Assembly (NCBI GenBank): GCA_002314715.1
Contig: DCGY01000053.1
Coordinates: forward strand, 1 to 22,279
Length of the DNA: 22,279 nt
Direction: 5' to 3'
Source of the DNA: Lachnospiraceae bacterium UBA1766
Lineage (GTDB): Bacteria; Bacillota; Clostridia; Lachnospirales; Lachnospiraceae
In this document: piece after piece, positions 7,460 through 14,064 of the stretch
Numbering within the stretch: position 1 is the first letter of the stretch
How the letters are laid out: the number at the start of each line of letters is the position of its first letter
The notes under the pieces: generated by a model
The model's database searches: none
What the model saw: the letters and a program-made list of their open reading frames with translations, nothing else
What the model was told of the DNA's origin: nothing
Made by a program: the position numbers and the translations under genes

Positions 7460-7509
7460 GATATCCGAAATGGTACAAATAAAGAATCGCGAATTTATTT
7501 GTAAATAAG
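7460..7509 (+). repeat. Leader repeat, copy 4 (promoterless)
   Basis: Arms CAAATAAA (7476-7483) and TTTATTTG (7494-7501) with the same core loop. The match to other copies starts abruptly at GATATCC. The TATAAT promoter found upstream of copies 2 and 3 is absent, and the ABC operon ends only 10 bp before it. A good ribosome site follows (AAGGAG, 7517-7522), but only a broken reading frame follows that. Confidence 0.85.
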
Positions 7510-7527
7510 AATACAGAAGGAGAATGA

Positions 7528-7680
7528 GAAATCAATTCCTTGATAGGTCGTGGATATGTTTTTAATCAGGAAACAGGATTCTATTATATGGCAGGATTGT
7601 TTTTAAGAACCATAGGGGACGGCGTTTTTGGTACTAAGGATTGTCCCTCGGTGGTTTGTTATTTAGAACTGCCTGAATGA
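7528..7680 (+). pseudogene. RHS core fragment plus palindromic remnant
   Basis: A frame without a start codon reads GRGYVFNQETGFYYMAG from about 7546, which matches the conserved RHS-core string 'yRGYvyDeETGlYYLqsRYYd' and then diverges. The rest of the frame overlaps an imperfect inverted repeat: AACCA-tag-GGGAC (7608-7620) against GTCCC-tcgg-TGGTT (7643-7656), resembling REP-type palindromes. The whole seems to be debris from an RHS/toxin-type gene joined to leader copy 4. No functional protein is expected. Confidence 0.55.
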
Positions 7681-7708
7681 AACTTTTGGTAATTGTCAAG
7701 ATGCTTTG

Positions 7709-7744
7709 AAGATGCTACACTATTTCCAGAGCATCTTTTCTTTT
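7709..7744 (+). terminator. Rho-independent terminator
   Basis: AAGATGCT (7709-7716) pairs with AGCATCTT (7730-7737), followed by TTCTTTT. It probably ends read-through transcription from the accessory region before the next gene. Confidence 0.8.
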
Positions 7745-7762
7745 GCGCCGCTTGGCGTGTCT

Positions 7763-7816
7763 AAATCACATCTATTTTTCTACAAAAGGAATCCATGCTT
7801 TTAAAATCACATCTAT
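7763..7816. repeat. 13-bp direct repeat, 41 bp apart
   Basis: AAATCACATCTAT occurs at 7763-7775 and again at 7804-7816. It lies in the gap between the accessory region and the Rpn-like gene. It might be a small duplication or regulator sites; nothing else supports a function. Confidence 0.5.
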
Positions 7817-7906
7817 GGCGGGAGTCCTTTGCATACTAGGGATGGGATGAATTTTTTTCCTATCATTTATCATACAGAGGTTCTCTACGCACGAAAGGAG
7901 AGTCTC

Positions 7907-8767
7907 ATGATGAGTACAAAAGAACAAAGAAAAACACCGGAGCAAATCCGGGAAGAGGCAGAACGGCAATATTTAAAATTGCGGTTTACGGATGATTTCC
8001 TGTTTTGCAAGATTATGGAGGACAGGCCGGATATTGCCAGAGATTTGGTGGAATTGATTCTCAACCGGAAAATCAGTAAGGTGGTAGTGAAAAAACAGGA
8101 ACCTATTGAAATTACATCTGACGGGCGAGGTATTCGTCTGGATGTTTACGCGGAGGATGAAGAAAACACTATCTACGATTTGGAAATGCAGACCACAATT
8201 CACACCGAATTGGGAAAGAGAAGCCGATATTATCAAGGAATGATTGACCTGGATATTATGAAAAGGGGTTATAAGTACGACGAGCTTCGAAAGACATACA
8301 TTATTTTCTTGTGTATGAAAGATCCCTTTGGAAGGGGAAAACATATTTATAGCTTTGAAAATCGGTGTATAGAAGAGAATGAAGTTACACTTGGTGATGA
8401 GACTTATAAGATATTTTTGAATGCATCGGGAACAGACGATGCTGTATCGGAGAATTTGTTGGACTTCTTCCGAGTGATGCGAACGGGAGAAGGGAATACA
8501 GATCTGGCAAGGAAGATTCAGGGTGAGGTGGACCGAGCCAGAAGACATGAGGAGTGGAGGACGGAGTATATGACGCTTTTTATGAGAGACCAGGAAATGA
8601 AGGAATTGGGCAGAAAAGAAGGTAGAGCAGAAGGTAGAGCAGAAGGAATAGAAGAGGGTAGAGCAGGCATATTAAGGAATATGTTAAACGCTGAGCTGGA
8701 TGAAGAGATAATTCAAAAAAGTGGTTTTACTCGAGATGAAATCAAACAAATTCAATCTGAGAAATAA
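7907..8767 (+). CDS. Rpn/PD-(D/E)XK family nuclease ('transposase' family PF12784)
   Basis: The 286-aa protein begins MMSTKEQRKTPEQ; AAAGGAG 6 nt upstream favours 7907 (or 7910) over the in-frame ATG at 7829. It has the family opening LRFTDDFLFCKIMEDRPDIA and a nuclease core in which Asp in IRLDVYAED and Glu-x-Gln in YDLEMQT are the PD-(D/E)XK residues. The C-terminal half holds a low-complexity KEGRAEGRAEGIEEGRAG tract, encoded by a 12-bp tandem repeat (8618-8641, then degenerate), as is common in this family. Relatives are called recombination-promoting nucleases or putative transposases, but no terminal repeats or target duplications are seen, so I treat it as a single gene. It is complete, with its own terminator. 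Confidence 0.85.
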   Translation: MMSTKEQRKTPEQIREEAERQYLKLRFTDDFLFCKIMEDRPDIARDLVELILNRKISKVVVKKQEPIEITSDGRGIRLDVYAEDEENTIYDLEMQTTIHTELGKRSRYYQGMIDLDIMKRGYKYDELRKTYIIFLCMKDPFGRGKHIYSFENRCIEENEVTLGDETYKIFLNASGTDDAVSENLLDFFRVMRTGEGNTDLARKIQGEVDRARRHEEWRTEYMTLFMRDQEMKELGRKEGRAEGRAEGIEEGRAGILRNMLNAELDEEIIQKSGFTRDEIKQIQSEK

Positions 8768-8784
8768 AAAGAATGAAAAAGAAA

Positions 8785-8808
8785 ACGGCAGGATTACCTG
8801 CCGTTTTT
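8785..8808. terminator. Bidirectional terminator shared by convergent genes
   Basis: ACGGCAGG (8785-8792) pairs with CCTGCCGT (8797-8804) with a 4-nt loop. It has T-runs on both strands (TTTTT after it on plus, and TTTTC on minus). The stop codon and last codons of the minus-strand glycosyltransferase lie inside the stem. Confidence 0.9.
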
Positions 8809-9876
8809 GTCGTTCTTGAAAACCCATTCGCGTTGGATTTGATAGCTTAATAAAAAGAGAAGTGTATCTACGATTGCCTTGATGATCGTCTTTCCGAAGT
8901 TGCCAACGGGGATAATCAGAGAGGCCAGAGATACCAGTCCGGCAGAGGCTGCAAACTGGGCTACACACAGGATGTAGTAGCGTACCAAGGAAGAACTGCT
9001 GCCGCTTTTGAAGACCTTCTTGCGATTTAAGGTGTAATTGCAGAAGGAGGAGCAGAGTCTTGCAATACCGGTTGCCAGTACGATGTTAAACTTTCCGTCC
9101 GGCTGGAAATGGGACAGAATGGAAATAAAGATGTAGAACAAAATCAAATCCAAAATACAGGATATGATGGAGCTTGCGATAAAGGCAAAAATAATTTTGT
9201 AAATCTTAAAGGAGTCTCGTAAGGGATTAAAGTGGGAAGAATCATTGTCGTCAATATAGATGGTACGAATGGTTACTTCCTTGAATTCTACATAATTTGC
9301 TTTCATTTCCAAAAGCATGTTGGTTTCGTATTCATAGCGCTCGCCCTGGATTTCCAACATAAGAGGCAGGTGCTGTCTGGAGATGGCACGAAGACCAGTC
9401 TGGGTATCGGTAATTTTGATACCACAGGCAAAGCGGAAAATATTGCGGGTGATAACGTTGCCCATTTTGCTTCTGGGGGGAACATCGTCCTGAGAGAAGT
9501 CGCGGGCTCCAAGGATGACGTAATTAGGATCCTGGGAAAGCTTTTCACAGCAGGCCAAAATGTCATCGGGATGATGCTGATTGTCTCCGTCTACGGTGAT
9601 GACACCGGTACAATTGGGACGGTTTTCCAGGCAGTAAGCGAAGGCGGTTTTCATGGCACGGCCTTTGCCTTTGTTTACCTCGTGCACCAATACGGTGACG
9701 CCGGGGAAGGTTTTGGCCTTTTCGAATACGGGATCGAAATCGCTTCCGCTTCCGTCGTTGATGACTACAATATCCTGAAAGCCTTTTTCGGTGAGACCGG
9801 TTAATACGGCAATCAGTTTTTCGTCCGGTTTGTAGGATGGTAATACAACCGTAATGTTCTTTACAAAATCGTTCAT
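8794..9876 (-). CDS. GT2 glycosyltransferase fused to a GtrA membrane domain
   Basis: The 360-aa product has an N-terminal GT-A domain (about 6-215) with VVINDGSGSD (37-46) and the metal-binding TVDGDNQHHPDD (94-105) plus GRAMKTA, as in dolichyl-phosphate-mannose-synthase-like and polyprenyl-phosphate transferases. It is followed by a C-terminal GtrA-like domain of four membrane helices (about 230-350) ending QREWVF. Such fusions are thought to charge or flip lipid-linked sugars for cell-envelope glycosylation; the sugar is unknown. The ribosome site AGAGG precedes ATG. The gene is monocistronic, and its 3' end lies in the shared terminator at 8785-8808. Confidence 0.9.
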   Translation of the reverse strand: MNDFVKNITVVLPSYKPDEKLIAVLTGLTEKGFQDIVVINDGSGSDFDPVFEKAKTFPGVTVLVHEVNKGKGRAMKTAFAYCLENRPNCTGVITVDGDNQHHPDDILACCEKLSQDPNYVILGARDFSQDDVPPRSKMGNVITRNIFRFACGIKITDTQTGLRAISRQHLPLMLEIQGERYEYETNMLLEMKANYVEFKEVTIRTIYIDDNDSSHFNPLRDSFKIYKIIFAFIASSIISCILDLILFYIFISILSHFQPDGKFNIVLATGIARLCSSFCNYTLNRKKVFKSGSSSSLVRYYILCVAQFAASAGLVSLASLIIPVGNFGKTIIKAIVDTLLFLLSYQIQREWVFKNDKNGR

Positions 9877-9907
9877 TTGAAATCCTCTTTTTCCGAAGCC
9901 TTTTCAA

Positions 9908-9936
9908 GTGACAAAAAGGCAATGATATGATATAGT
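9908..9936 (+). promoter_or_regulatory. Promoter of trmB
   Basis: The -35 box is GTGACA (9908-9913) and the -10 box is TATAGT (9931-9936), with a 17-bp spacer. It sits about 70 bp before the trmB start. Confidence 0.65.
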
Positions 9937-10002
9937 GTATTTTACAATAAATGCGTAATTACTACAATGAAAATTTTGTGAAATGCGAGAGGTAAATAAT
10001 CC

Positions 10003-10650
10003 ATGAGACTTCGTAATATTGCCGGTTCCAGAGAGGTGATTGCAGAGAGCAAATTTGTAATCCCGGAAGATATTTTGGATCAGTGTCCGGGAACCTGGCA
10101 GGAGAAATTTGAGAAAAAACAGCCTTTATATATTGAAATTGGTATGGGAAAGGGCAAATTCATCCATACTATGGCTAAGGAGCATCCGGAGATTAATTTC
10201 GTGGGAATCGAGAAATTTTCCAGTGTGCTTCTGCGTGCCATTCAGAAGATGGAACAGGAGGAGCTGCCCAATCTTCGCTTTATTCGCATGGATGCAGAGG
10301 AAATTACCAAGGTGTTTGCAAAGGGTGAGGTGGATCGAATTTATTTGAATTTCTCGGATCCCTGGCCAAAGGATCGTCATGCCAAGAGAAGACTTCCTTC
10401 CAAGGAATTTTTGAAGCGTTATGATGAGATTCTGGTAGAAGGTGGTCAAATTGAATTTAAAACCGATAACCGTGACCTGTTTGATTTCGCGGTAGAGGAG
10501 CTTCCGGAGAGCGTATTTGAGGCAAAGGTGCTGACCTATGATTTGCATAACGATGCGGTTTTGTCAGAAGGAAATATTATGACGGAATACGAGGAAAAAT
10601 TCTCCGCTATAGGCAATCCGATTTGTAAATATATTTTGGTTCGAAAATAA
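10003..10650 (+). CDS. trmB: tRNA (guanine-N7)-methyltransferase
   Basis: The 215-aa enzyme makes m7G46 in the variable loop of tRNA using S-adenosylmethionine. Visible motifs are the SAM-binding YIEIGMGKGKF (43-53), the acidic GIEKFSSVLLRA, the active-site FSDPWPKDRHAKRRL (117-131), TDNRDLF (about 154-160) and a C-terminal TEYEEKF. Length matches the family. The gene has a promoter at 9908-9936 and is followed 56 bp later by a thioredoxin gene, which may be co-transcribed. Confidence 0.97.
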   Translation: MRLRNIAGSREVIAESKFVIPEDILDQCPGTWQEKFEKKQPLYIEIGMGKGKFIHTMAKEHPEINFVGIEKFSSVLLRAIQKMEQEELPNLRFIRMDAEEITKVFAKGEVDRIYLNFSDPWPKDRHAKRRLPSKEFLKRYDEILVEGGQIEFKTDNRDLFDFAVEELPESVFEAKVLTYDLHNDAVLSEGNIMTEYEEKFSAIGNPICKYILVRK

Positions 10651-10706
10651 AAACGACAAGAGTGTCATTTCTGTGGACGATGATAAAATGAAAGGTGGTA
10701 GATATT

Positions 10707-11024
10707 ATGGAGTGTATTGTAACTGCAGATAGTTTTGAAGAAGTAGTATTAAAGAACAATGTGCCGGTTTTGGTGGATTTTTATGCAGACTGGTGCGGAC
10801 CTTGTAAGATGATGTCCCCTGTGCTTTCCGGCATTGCAGAGGAATACGAGGGAAAACTGGTGATTGCCAAATGTAATGTAGATGAAAATATGGAGCTGGC
10901 AGAGCGTTATAATGTGGCAAGTATTCCGAACATGCAGCTTTTCAAAAACGGTCAAGTAGCTGCAAATTATATTGGTTTCATGAGTGCGGATGCATTAAAA
11001 GAAAAGATAAATGCGGATTTATAA
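10707..11024 (+). CDS. trxA: Thioredoxin
   Basis: The 105-aa thioredoxin fold has the redox site WCGPCK (Cys30, Cys33) and the cis-proline in ASIPNM. It reduces protein disulfides in the cytoplasm; there is no signal peptide or membrane segment. The chosen start follows AAAGGTGG by 8 nt; the earlier GTG at 10695 lies inside that ribosome site. It ends in a strong terminator at 11037-11069. Calling it the main thioredoxin rather than one of several paralogues is inference. Confidence 0.93.
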   Translation: MECIVTADSFEEVVLKNNVPVLVDFYADWCGPCKMMSPVLSGIAEEYEGKLVIAKCNVDENMELAERYNVASIPNMQLFKNGQVAANYIGFMSADALKEKINADL

Positions 11025-11036
11025 AAAGGCAAAGTG

Positions 11037-11069
11037 AAGGCCCTCGGGAGATGGATTCCCGGGGGCCTT
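11037..11069 (+). terminator. Terminator of the trmB-trxA unit
   Basis: AAGGCCCTCGGGA (11037-11049) pairs with TCCCGGGGGCCTT, with one mismatch, ahead of TTTGTT. It is GC-rich and stable. Confidence 0.85.
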
Positions 11070-11100
11070 TGTTGCGCACCAAAAGGTTGGTTTGGGGAGA

Positions 11101-11817
11101 TTAGCCTTCCGCAGGGGCTTTTGGATATTTGTTTGTCTTTAGCATTCGGATTGCTTCTTCGAATTCCTCCACGGCCATTAGTCCCGGCTCAGCCACTTGG
11201 TAATGACCGGATGTGCCTGTGGAGGCGAACCAGCCGTAGTGATTCTGGTATAAAATAGGTGTGGTTTTCTCCACACCGGAGAGCGCCCGAATTTGTCTTG
11301 TGGTGGCTTCCCCGCCAAGCTCCAATAATGCATCCAATACCAACAGGGCATCCTCCCGATAACTGGTAATCAGTTTGGTACCATGTACTCCGCCGGTATT
11401 GCTCTTGGTTTTTCGCCTTTTAAACTCTGTGGAAAGGGCAGCTTTCTTGCCTTTGTTTCGACGTTGGAACGTGGAGAGTTCACTGACGATGGGCTCCGAT
11501 ACGATTTCGATGGACTTACTTCGTTTGGATACCACAATCAGTCCGATGCCCAAGCGCTTCAGAATGTAGATTTTGTCCTGAAAGGAGCGACGGTACAGAT
11601 CCTTTGGCTTGAAGATTCCGATGTAGACAATATCGGTTAGCTTTTGGCGAAGTGCGGCCTGCTGTACGGATTTAAAGTCCAGGGTCTGTTTGAGCTCCAC
11701 GGCAATACTCTCATCCCCTTTTTCCATGTAGAGGTCAATGTCTCCCACCTCTCCGTCGCAGAGATATCCAAAGCCCTCAAAATATGTTTTTATGGGTTGA
11801 AACAAGTCCTTTTCCAT
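11101..11817 (-). CDS. DUF2161 PD-(D/E)XK-fold protein
   Basis: The 238-aa protein matches DUF2161 by its N-terminal nuclease-type core: GDIDLY (Asp26/Asp28 region), then ESIAVELKQT (Glu41, Lys43, the E-x-K pair), then 'ALRQKLTDIVYIGI'. The C-terminal part, rich in basic residues and with a winged-helix look (LLELGGEATTRQIRALSGVEKT, HYGWFA), may bind DNA. The ribosome site AGAGG precedes its ATG, and a clear promoter lies at 11853-11881. The family's real substrate is unknown. The C-terminus ends 32 bp from the trxA terminator, on the opposite strand. Confidence 0.85.
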   Translation of the reverse strand: MEKDLFQPIKTYFEGFGYLCDGEVGDIDLYMEKGDESIAVELKQTLDFKSVQQAALRQKLTDIVYIGIFKPKDLYRRSFQDKIYILKRLGIGLIVVSKRSKSIEIVSEPIVSELSTFQRRNKGKKAALSTEFKRRKTKSNTGGVHGTKLITSYREDALLVLDALLELGGEATTRQIRALSGVEKTTPILYQNHYGWFASTGTSGHYQVAEPGLMAVEEFEEAIRMLKTNKYPKAPAEG

Positions 11818-11852
11818 AGACGAATTCCTCTTTTTTCGCAGATGATAGTTTT

Positions 11853-11881
11853 ATTTTAGCGGATGAATAGAGGTTTTTCAA
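11853..11881 (-). promoter_or_regulatory. Promoter of the DUF2161 gene
   Basis: On the minus strand the -35 is TTGAAA (11876-11881) and the -10 is TAAAAT (11853-11858), with a 17-bp spacer. Confidence 0.8.
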
Positions 11882-11913
11882 GTAATGGTATAGTAGAGGC
11901 GGGAGGGCGGTTA

Positions 11914-11922
11914 TGCTATAAT
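11914..11922 (+). promoter_or_regulatory. Extended -10 promoter of the CoiA-like gene
   Basis: TGC-TATAAT at 11914-11922 is an extended -10 element. No good -35 is visible. It lies 66 bp before the gene at 11988 and back-to-back with the DUF2161 promoter. Confidence 0.6.
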
Positions 11923-11987
11923 GGAAACATTGAAGGAATGGGACCGGAATACAAACAGACAAAAGAAGCGAAAACGGAGAGGGAAGC

Positions 11988-13004
11988 ATGAGTGAGCGGT
12001 TAACAGTCCAATGGGAAGACAAACGAATCTGTGCCTTTGAATTGACGGATGCCAGGGGGCAGTATAACGAGGAATTGCGTCGGACTCTGCGACTGGCCAG
12101 TCAGGAGGGGAGCCTTTGCTGTCCGGATTGCAAACAGCGCATGGTTTTATGTGCGGGGGCAATTGTGCAACCCTATTTTCGACATTTTACCTTGGCGGAC
12201 TGTAACTATAGCATTGCCTTTCGGACGAAGGCGGGGCAAAGGACTTATTTGTGTAGACAAGCCCTGTATCGTTTCGCAAAAGATGCGGGATTTCCCAATC
12301 TGGTGCAGGAAGAAAAGAAAGATAGTCGTTTATCGCCGGTGGTGTTTGATGCACAAGCCGGAAAAATCGGCTATGTTTACCTGGATGGAAAGAATCGTAA
12401 CTATAACGATTTGACAGAGCAGTATTTAGAGTATAAGGATAACGGAATAAGGCTTTATTTTTTCCTGAATATAGCCTTTCTGAGTGATGCACTGAATATC
12501 ACCAGCGATGAGGCAGAATGCGCCCGACTAAACGATGGAGATATTTATTATCTGGACCAGGAGAAGAATTCGGTACGAATCCGACGAAAATATACAGATG
12601 AGTACGGTATCCGAAGGGAGTTTTGTGCGAACTACCAATTAAAGGAGTTATGTCCCGATGCGGATGGGAAGATAACCGGAGAATTTCTGGAACAGTTTCA
12701 CAAGCTTCGAAGAGAAGAAAAGCGAAGAGCCTGGAAGGTGCTTCGAAATTCGGCAGAGGACGGAATTGATGAATTCTACGAGGATTTTGATTTCTTGTTG
12801 ATGGATTCGATAGAGGAAATCTGGATTTTGCCATTCTTTCCTTTTCAAACAGAGGATGCAGAGGAGCATCGAAGGAAAAGGATGGAATTTCTGGAATTTC
12901 AGAATGAGGAAATGTGGCAGATGGAGGAAGATACCCGTTTGGAATATGCCAGAAATCTGGTGAAATATATTCTGGAGAGACGAAATTCTTGGGACTGGGC
13001 ATAA
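11988..13004 (+). CDS. CoiA/DUF6035-like zinc-finger protein
   Basis: The 338-aa protein has an N-terminal zinc finger of the CoiA type: CCPDCKQRMVLCAG (Cys45, Cys48), then PYFRHF (His66) and Cys72 in ADCNYS. The middle has the layout of the CoiA nuclease region, including LTEQYLEYKDNGIRLYFFL, which parallels the 'lteRt.eY...Gi.viWiL' element. The usual Arg-x-x-Asp and Glu-x-Gln active-site residues are not recognisable. The C-terminal third is charged and probably helical. CoiA proteins aid natural transformation in streptococci; related proteins occur widely with unknown roles. It begins after GGGAAGC-type weak ribosome sites and is followed by a large nested hairpin. Confidence 0.75.
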   Translation: MSERLTVQWEDKRICAFELTDARGQYNEELRRTLRLASQEGSLCCPDCKQRMVLCAGAIVQPYFRHFTLADCNYSIAFRTKAGQRTYLCRQALYRFAKDAGFPNLVQEEKKDSRLSPVVFDAQAGKIGYVYLDGKNRNYNDLTEQYLEYKDNGIRLYFFLNIAFLSDALNITSDEAECARLNDGDIYYLDQEKNSVRIRRKYTDEYGIRREFCANYQLKELCPDADGKITGEFLEQFHKLRREEKRRAWKVLRNSAEDGIDEFYEDFDFLLMDSIEEIWILPFFPFQTEDAEEHRRKRMEFLEFQNEEMWQMEEDTRLEYARNLVKYILERRNSWDWA

Positions 13005-13011
13005 GAAACCG

Positions 13012-13097
13012 AAAAAGTCGACACCGATACATCGCCCCCATACGTTAGACCGATAATCTAACGAAGGGGATCAGCGCAGCGGTGCCGACTTCTTTTT
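13012..13097. terminator. Large nested hairpin, probable bidirectional terminator
   Basis: The outer stem AAGTCG-a-CACCG (13015-13026) pairs with CGGTG-c-CGACTT (13080-13091). Inside it, CCCC (13036-13039) pairs with GGGG (13066-13069) and CGTTAGA (13043-13049) pairs with TCTAACG (13057-13063). A T-run follows on the plus strand (TTTTT, 13093-13097), and on the minus strand GACTTTTTC ends the structure. It should terminate both the CoiA-like gene and transcription coming from the pyrG side. Confidence 0.8.
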
Positions 13098-13162
13098 ATT
13101 TCTGCTTATATTCCAGTGCTGCCTGTACAAATCCCTTGAACAAAGGATGAGGACGGTTGGGT
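13096..13162 (-). repeat. Left copy of 67-bp pyrG 3'-end repeat (att-like)
   Basis: This segment matches 15282-15348 at 65 of 67 positions, with an offset of 2,186 bp. It encodes the last 21 residues and stop of CTP synthase on the minus strand. One difference (13103) changes Arg to Gln near the C-terminus and the other (13153) is silent. Matching ends at 13162. It is a truncated gene end with no pyrG body. Confidence 0.95.
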
Positions 13163-13251
13163 ATAGGGAGATTGTAGATTGTATAAAATACTAAACGTAA
13201 TGTTTATGTTTGAGAATTTATATCGTCAAACAATAATATATAAAATCCAGT

Positions 13252-13473
13252 TTATTGCAGAGTTGATTTTCCGGTATCTTCTTGTTTAAATAACTCTCCA
13301 ACAGATACATTGAGTATTGTGGAGAGTTTTTCTAATGTTTCAAAGCGAATTGAATCAGTGTTGTTTTCTATCATTTTTTTAAAACTAACATAGTGCATAT
13401 CCATTTGTTTACATAACCAGTATTTCGTATGTCCTTGCTCTTCCAATATTTCGATTATTCTTAATTGTAACAT
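13252..13473 (-). CDS. Xre-family HTH repressor
   Basis: A 73-aa Cro/C1-type DNA-binding protein. The helix-turn-helix covers about residues 15-35 (KYWLCKQMDMHYVSFKKMIEN), followed by the typical FETLEKLSTILNVSVGELF. The ribosome site GGGAGG lies 8 nt before ATG. It diverges from the gene at 13603, and a palindrome lies between the two promoters, so it likely represses itself and the cargo operon. Its position near one end of the 2.2-kb insert is typical of mobile-element regulators. Confidence 0.9.
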   Translation of the reverse strand: MLQLRIIEILEEQGHTKYWLCKQMDMHYVSFKKMIENNTDSIRFETLEKLSTILNVSVGELFKQEDTGKSTLQ

Positions 13474-13496
13474 GCTTATGACCTCCCGATATATTT

Positions 13497-13502
13497 ATTA
13501 TA
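13497..13502 (-). promoter_or_regulatory. -10 box of the Xre gene promoter
   Basis: TATAAT on the minus strand (13497-13502), with a poor -35 (TTATCT) 17 bp further upstream, about 24 bp from the start codon. Confidence 0.5.
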
Positions 13503-13531
13503 TGAGAGTGGGTTTGCTAAGATAACGTTGC

Positions 13532-13551
13532 TTCAAATAAGGTACCTTGAA
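13532..13551. promoter_or_regulatory. Putative Xre operator
   Basis: The exact 10-bp palindrome AAGGTACCTT (13539-13548) lies within a looser inverted repeat TTCAA...TTGAA (13532-13551). It overlaps the -35 box of the cargo promoter at 13547. Binding here would block that promoter. No second site is seen. Confidence 0.5.
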
Positions 13552-13575
13552 ATACGCTATTTAATGTGATATAGT
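13547..13575 (+). promoter_or_regulatory. Promoter of the cargo operon
   Basis: The -35 is TTGAAA (13547-13552) and the -10 is TATAGT (13570-13575), with a 17-bp spacer, 27 bp before the ATG at 13603. Confidence 0.85.
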
Positions 13576-13602
13576 AAAAATGAAGGTGAAAGGAGGAGAA
13601 AA

Positions 13603-14064
13603 ATGAAGGATTTGCTGGCAATTGTGTCTTTGGTATTCGCAATTGTTGGGTGTGTGTTTAGTGTGTTTACATATTTCAAAACGTTTCTGTATGAAAGGAA
13701 AAAATCGACAATTGCGGCATATTTGGAGTTGCAAGATTGTATGGCAGTTTTATATTCATACAAAAAAGATGAAATACAAGATTTTGTTTATGACATGGAA
13801 ACGGAAGAATATAAGGCATTAAGTAATTGTGTGGCAATGATTGAGATTTTTGCGGTAGGAATAAATAACAGGATTTATGATTTTAATGTTATGTATGAAA
13901 TGTCACATGGTTATTTAGACAAAACACTTAGGCAAAGAATTGAGTACATTTTGGAGTTGAAATTAGAAAGAGCGGAAAAAGAATTCTATCCAAATATAAG
14001 GGTTTTGTTTAATAAAATGGATAGAAAAACAAAAAAGACAAAAATTGGAGAGGTAATAAAATGA
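13603..14064 (+). CDS. Membrane-anchored protein, possibly DUF4760-like
   Basis: The 153-aa protein has one N-terminal membrane segment (about 4-27) followed by a cytoplasmic helical domain containing YERKKSTIAAYLEL and later IEIFAVGINNRIYDFNVMYEMS. That arrangement (a short TM, then 'ERrrsTi...l', then 'lNf.E.ia.gi..giid...') recalls DUF4760 proteins, but I judge the match as only suggestive. The strong ribosome site AAGGAGGAG precedes ATG. The ATG of the next gene overlaps its TGA stop (ATGA, 14061-14064). First cargo gene of the pyrG-flanked insert. Confidence 0.6.
   Translation: MKDLLAIVSLVFAIVGCVFSVFTYFKTFLYERKKSTIAAYLELQDCMAVLYSYKKDEIQDFVYDMETEEYKALSNCVAMIEIFAVGINNRIYDFNVMYEMSHGYLDKTLRQRIEYILELKLERAEKEFYPNIRVLFNKMDRKTKKTKIGEVIK

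Noticed and set aside
7907..8767. Complete insertion sequence around the Rpn-like gene
   Set aside because: No terminal inverted repeats or target-site duplication were found. The 13-bp repeats at 7763 and 7804 are both on the same side of the gene.
9232..9804. 190-aa plus-strand frame opposite the glycosyltransferase
   Set aside because: It is the antisense shadow of a well-supported gene with conserved motifs on the minus strand.
10681..10689. Extended -10 (TGATAAAAT) for trxA
   Set aside because: Its start site would fall in the ribosome-binding site of trxA. Co-transcription with trmB is more likely.
13252..14064. Toxin-antitoxin pair made of the Xre protein and the 153-aa gene
   Set aside because: The genes are divergent rather than in one operon, and the second protein is a membrane-anchored helical protein without a known toxin motif.
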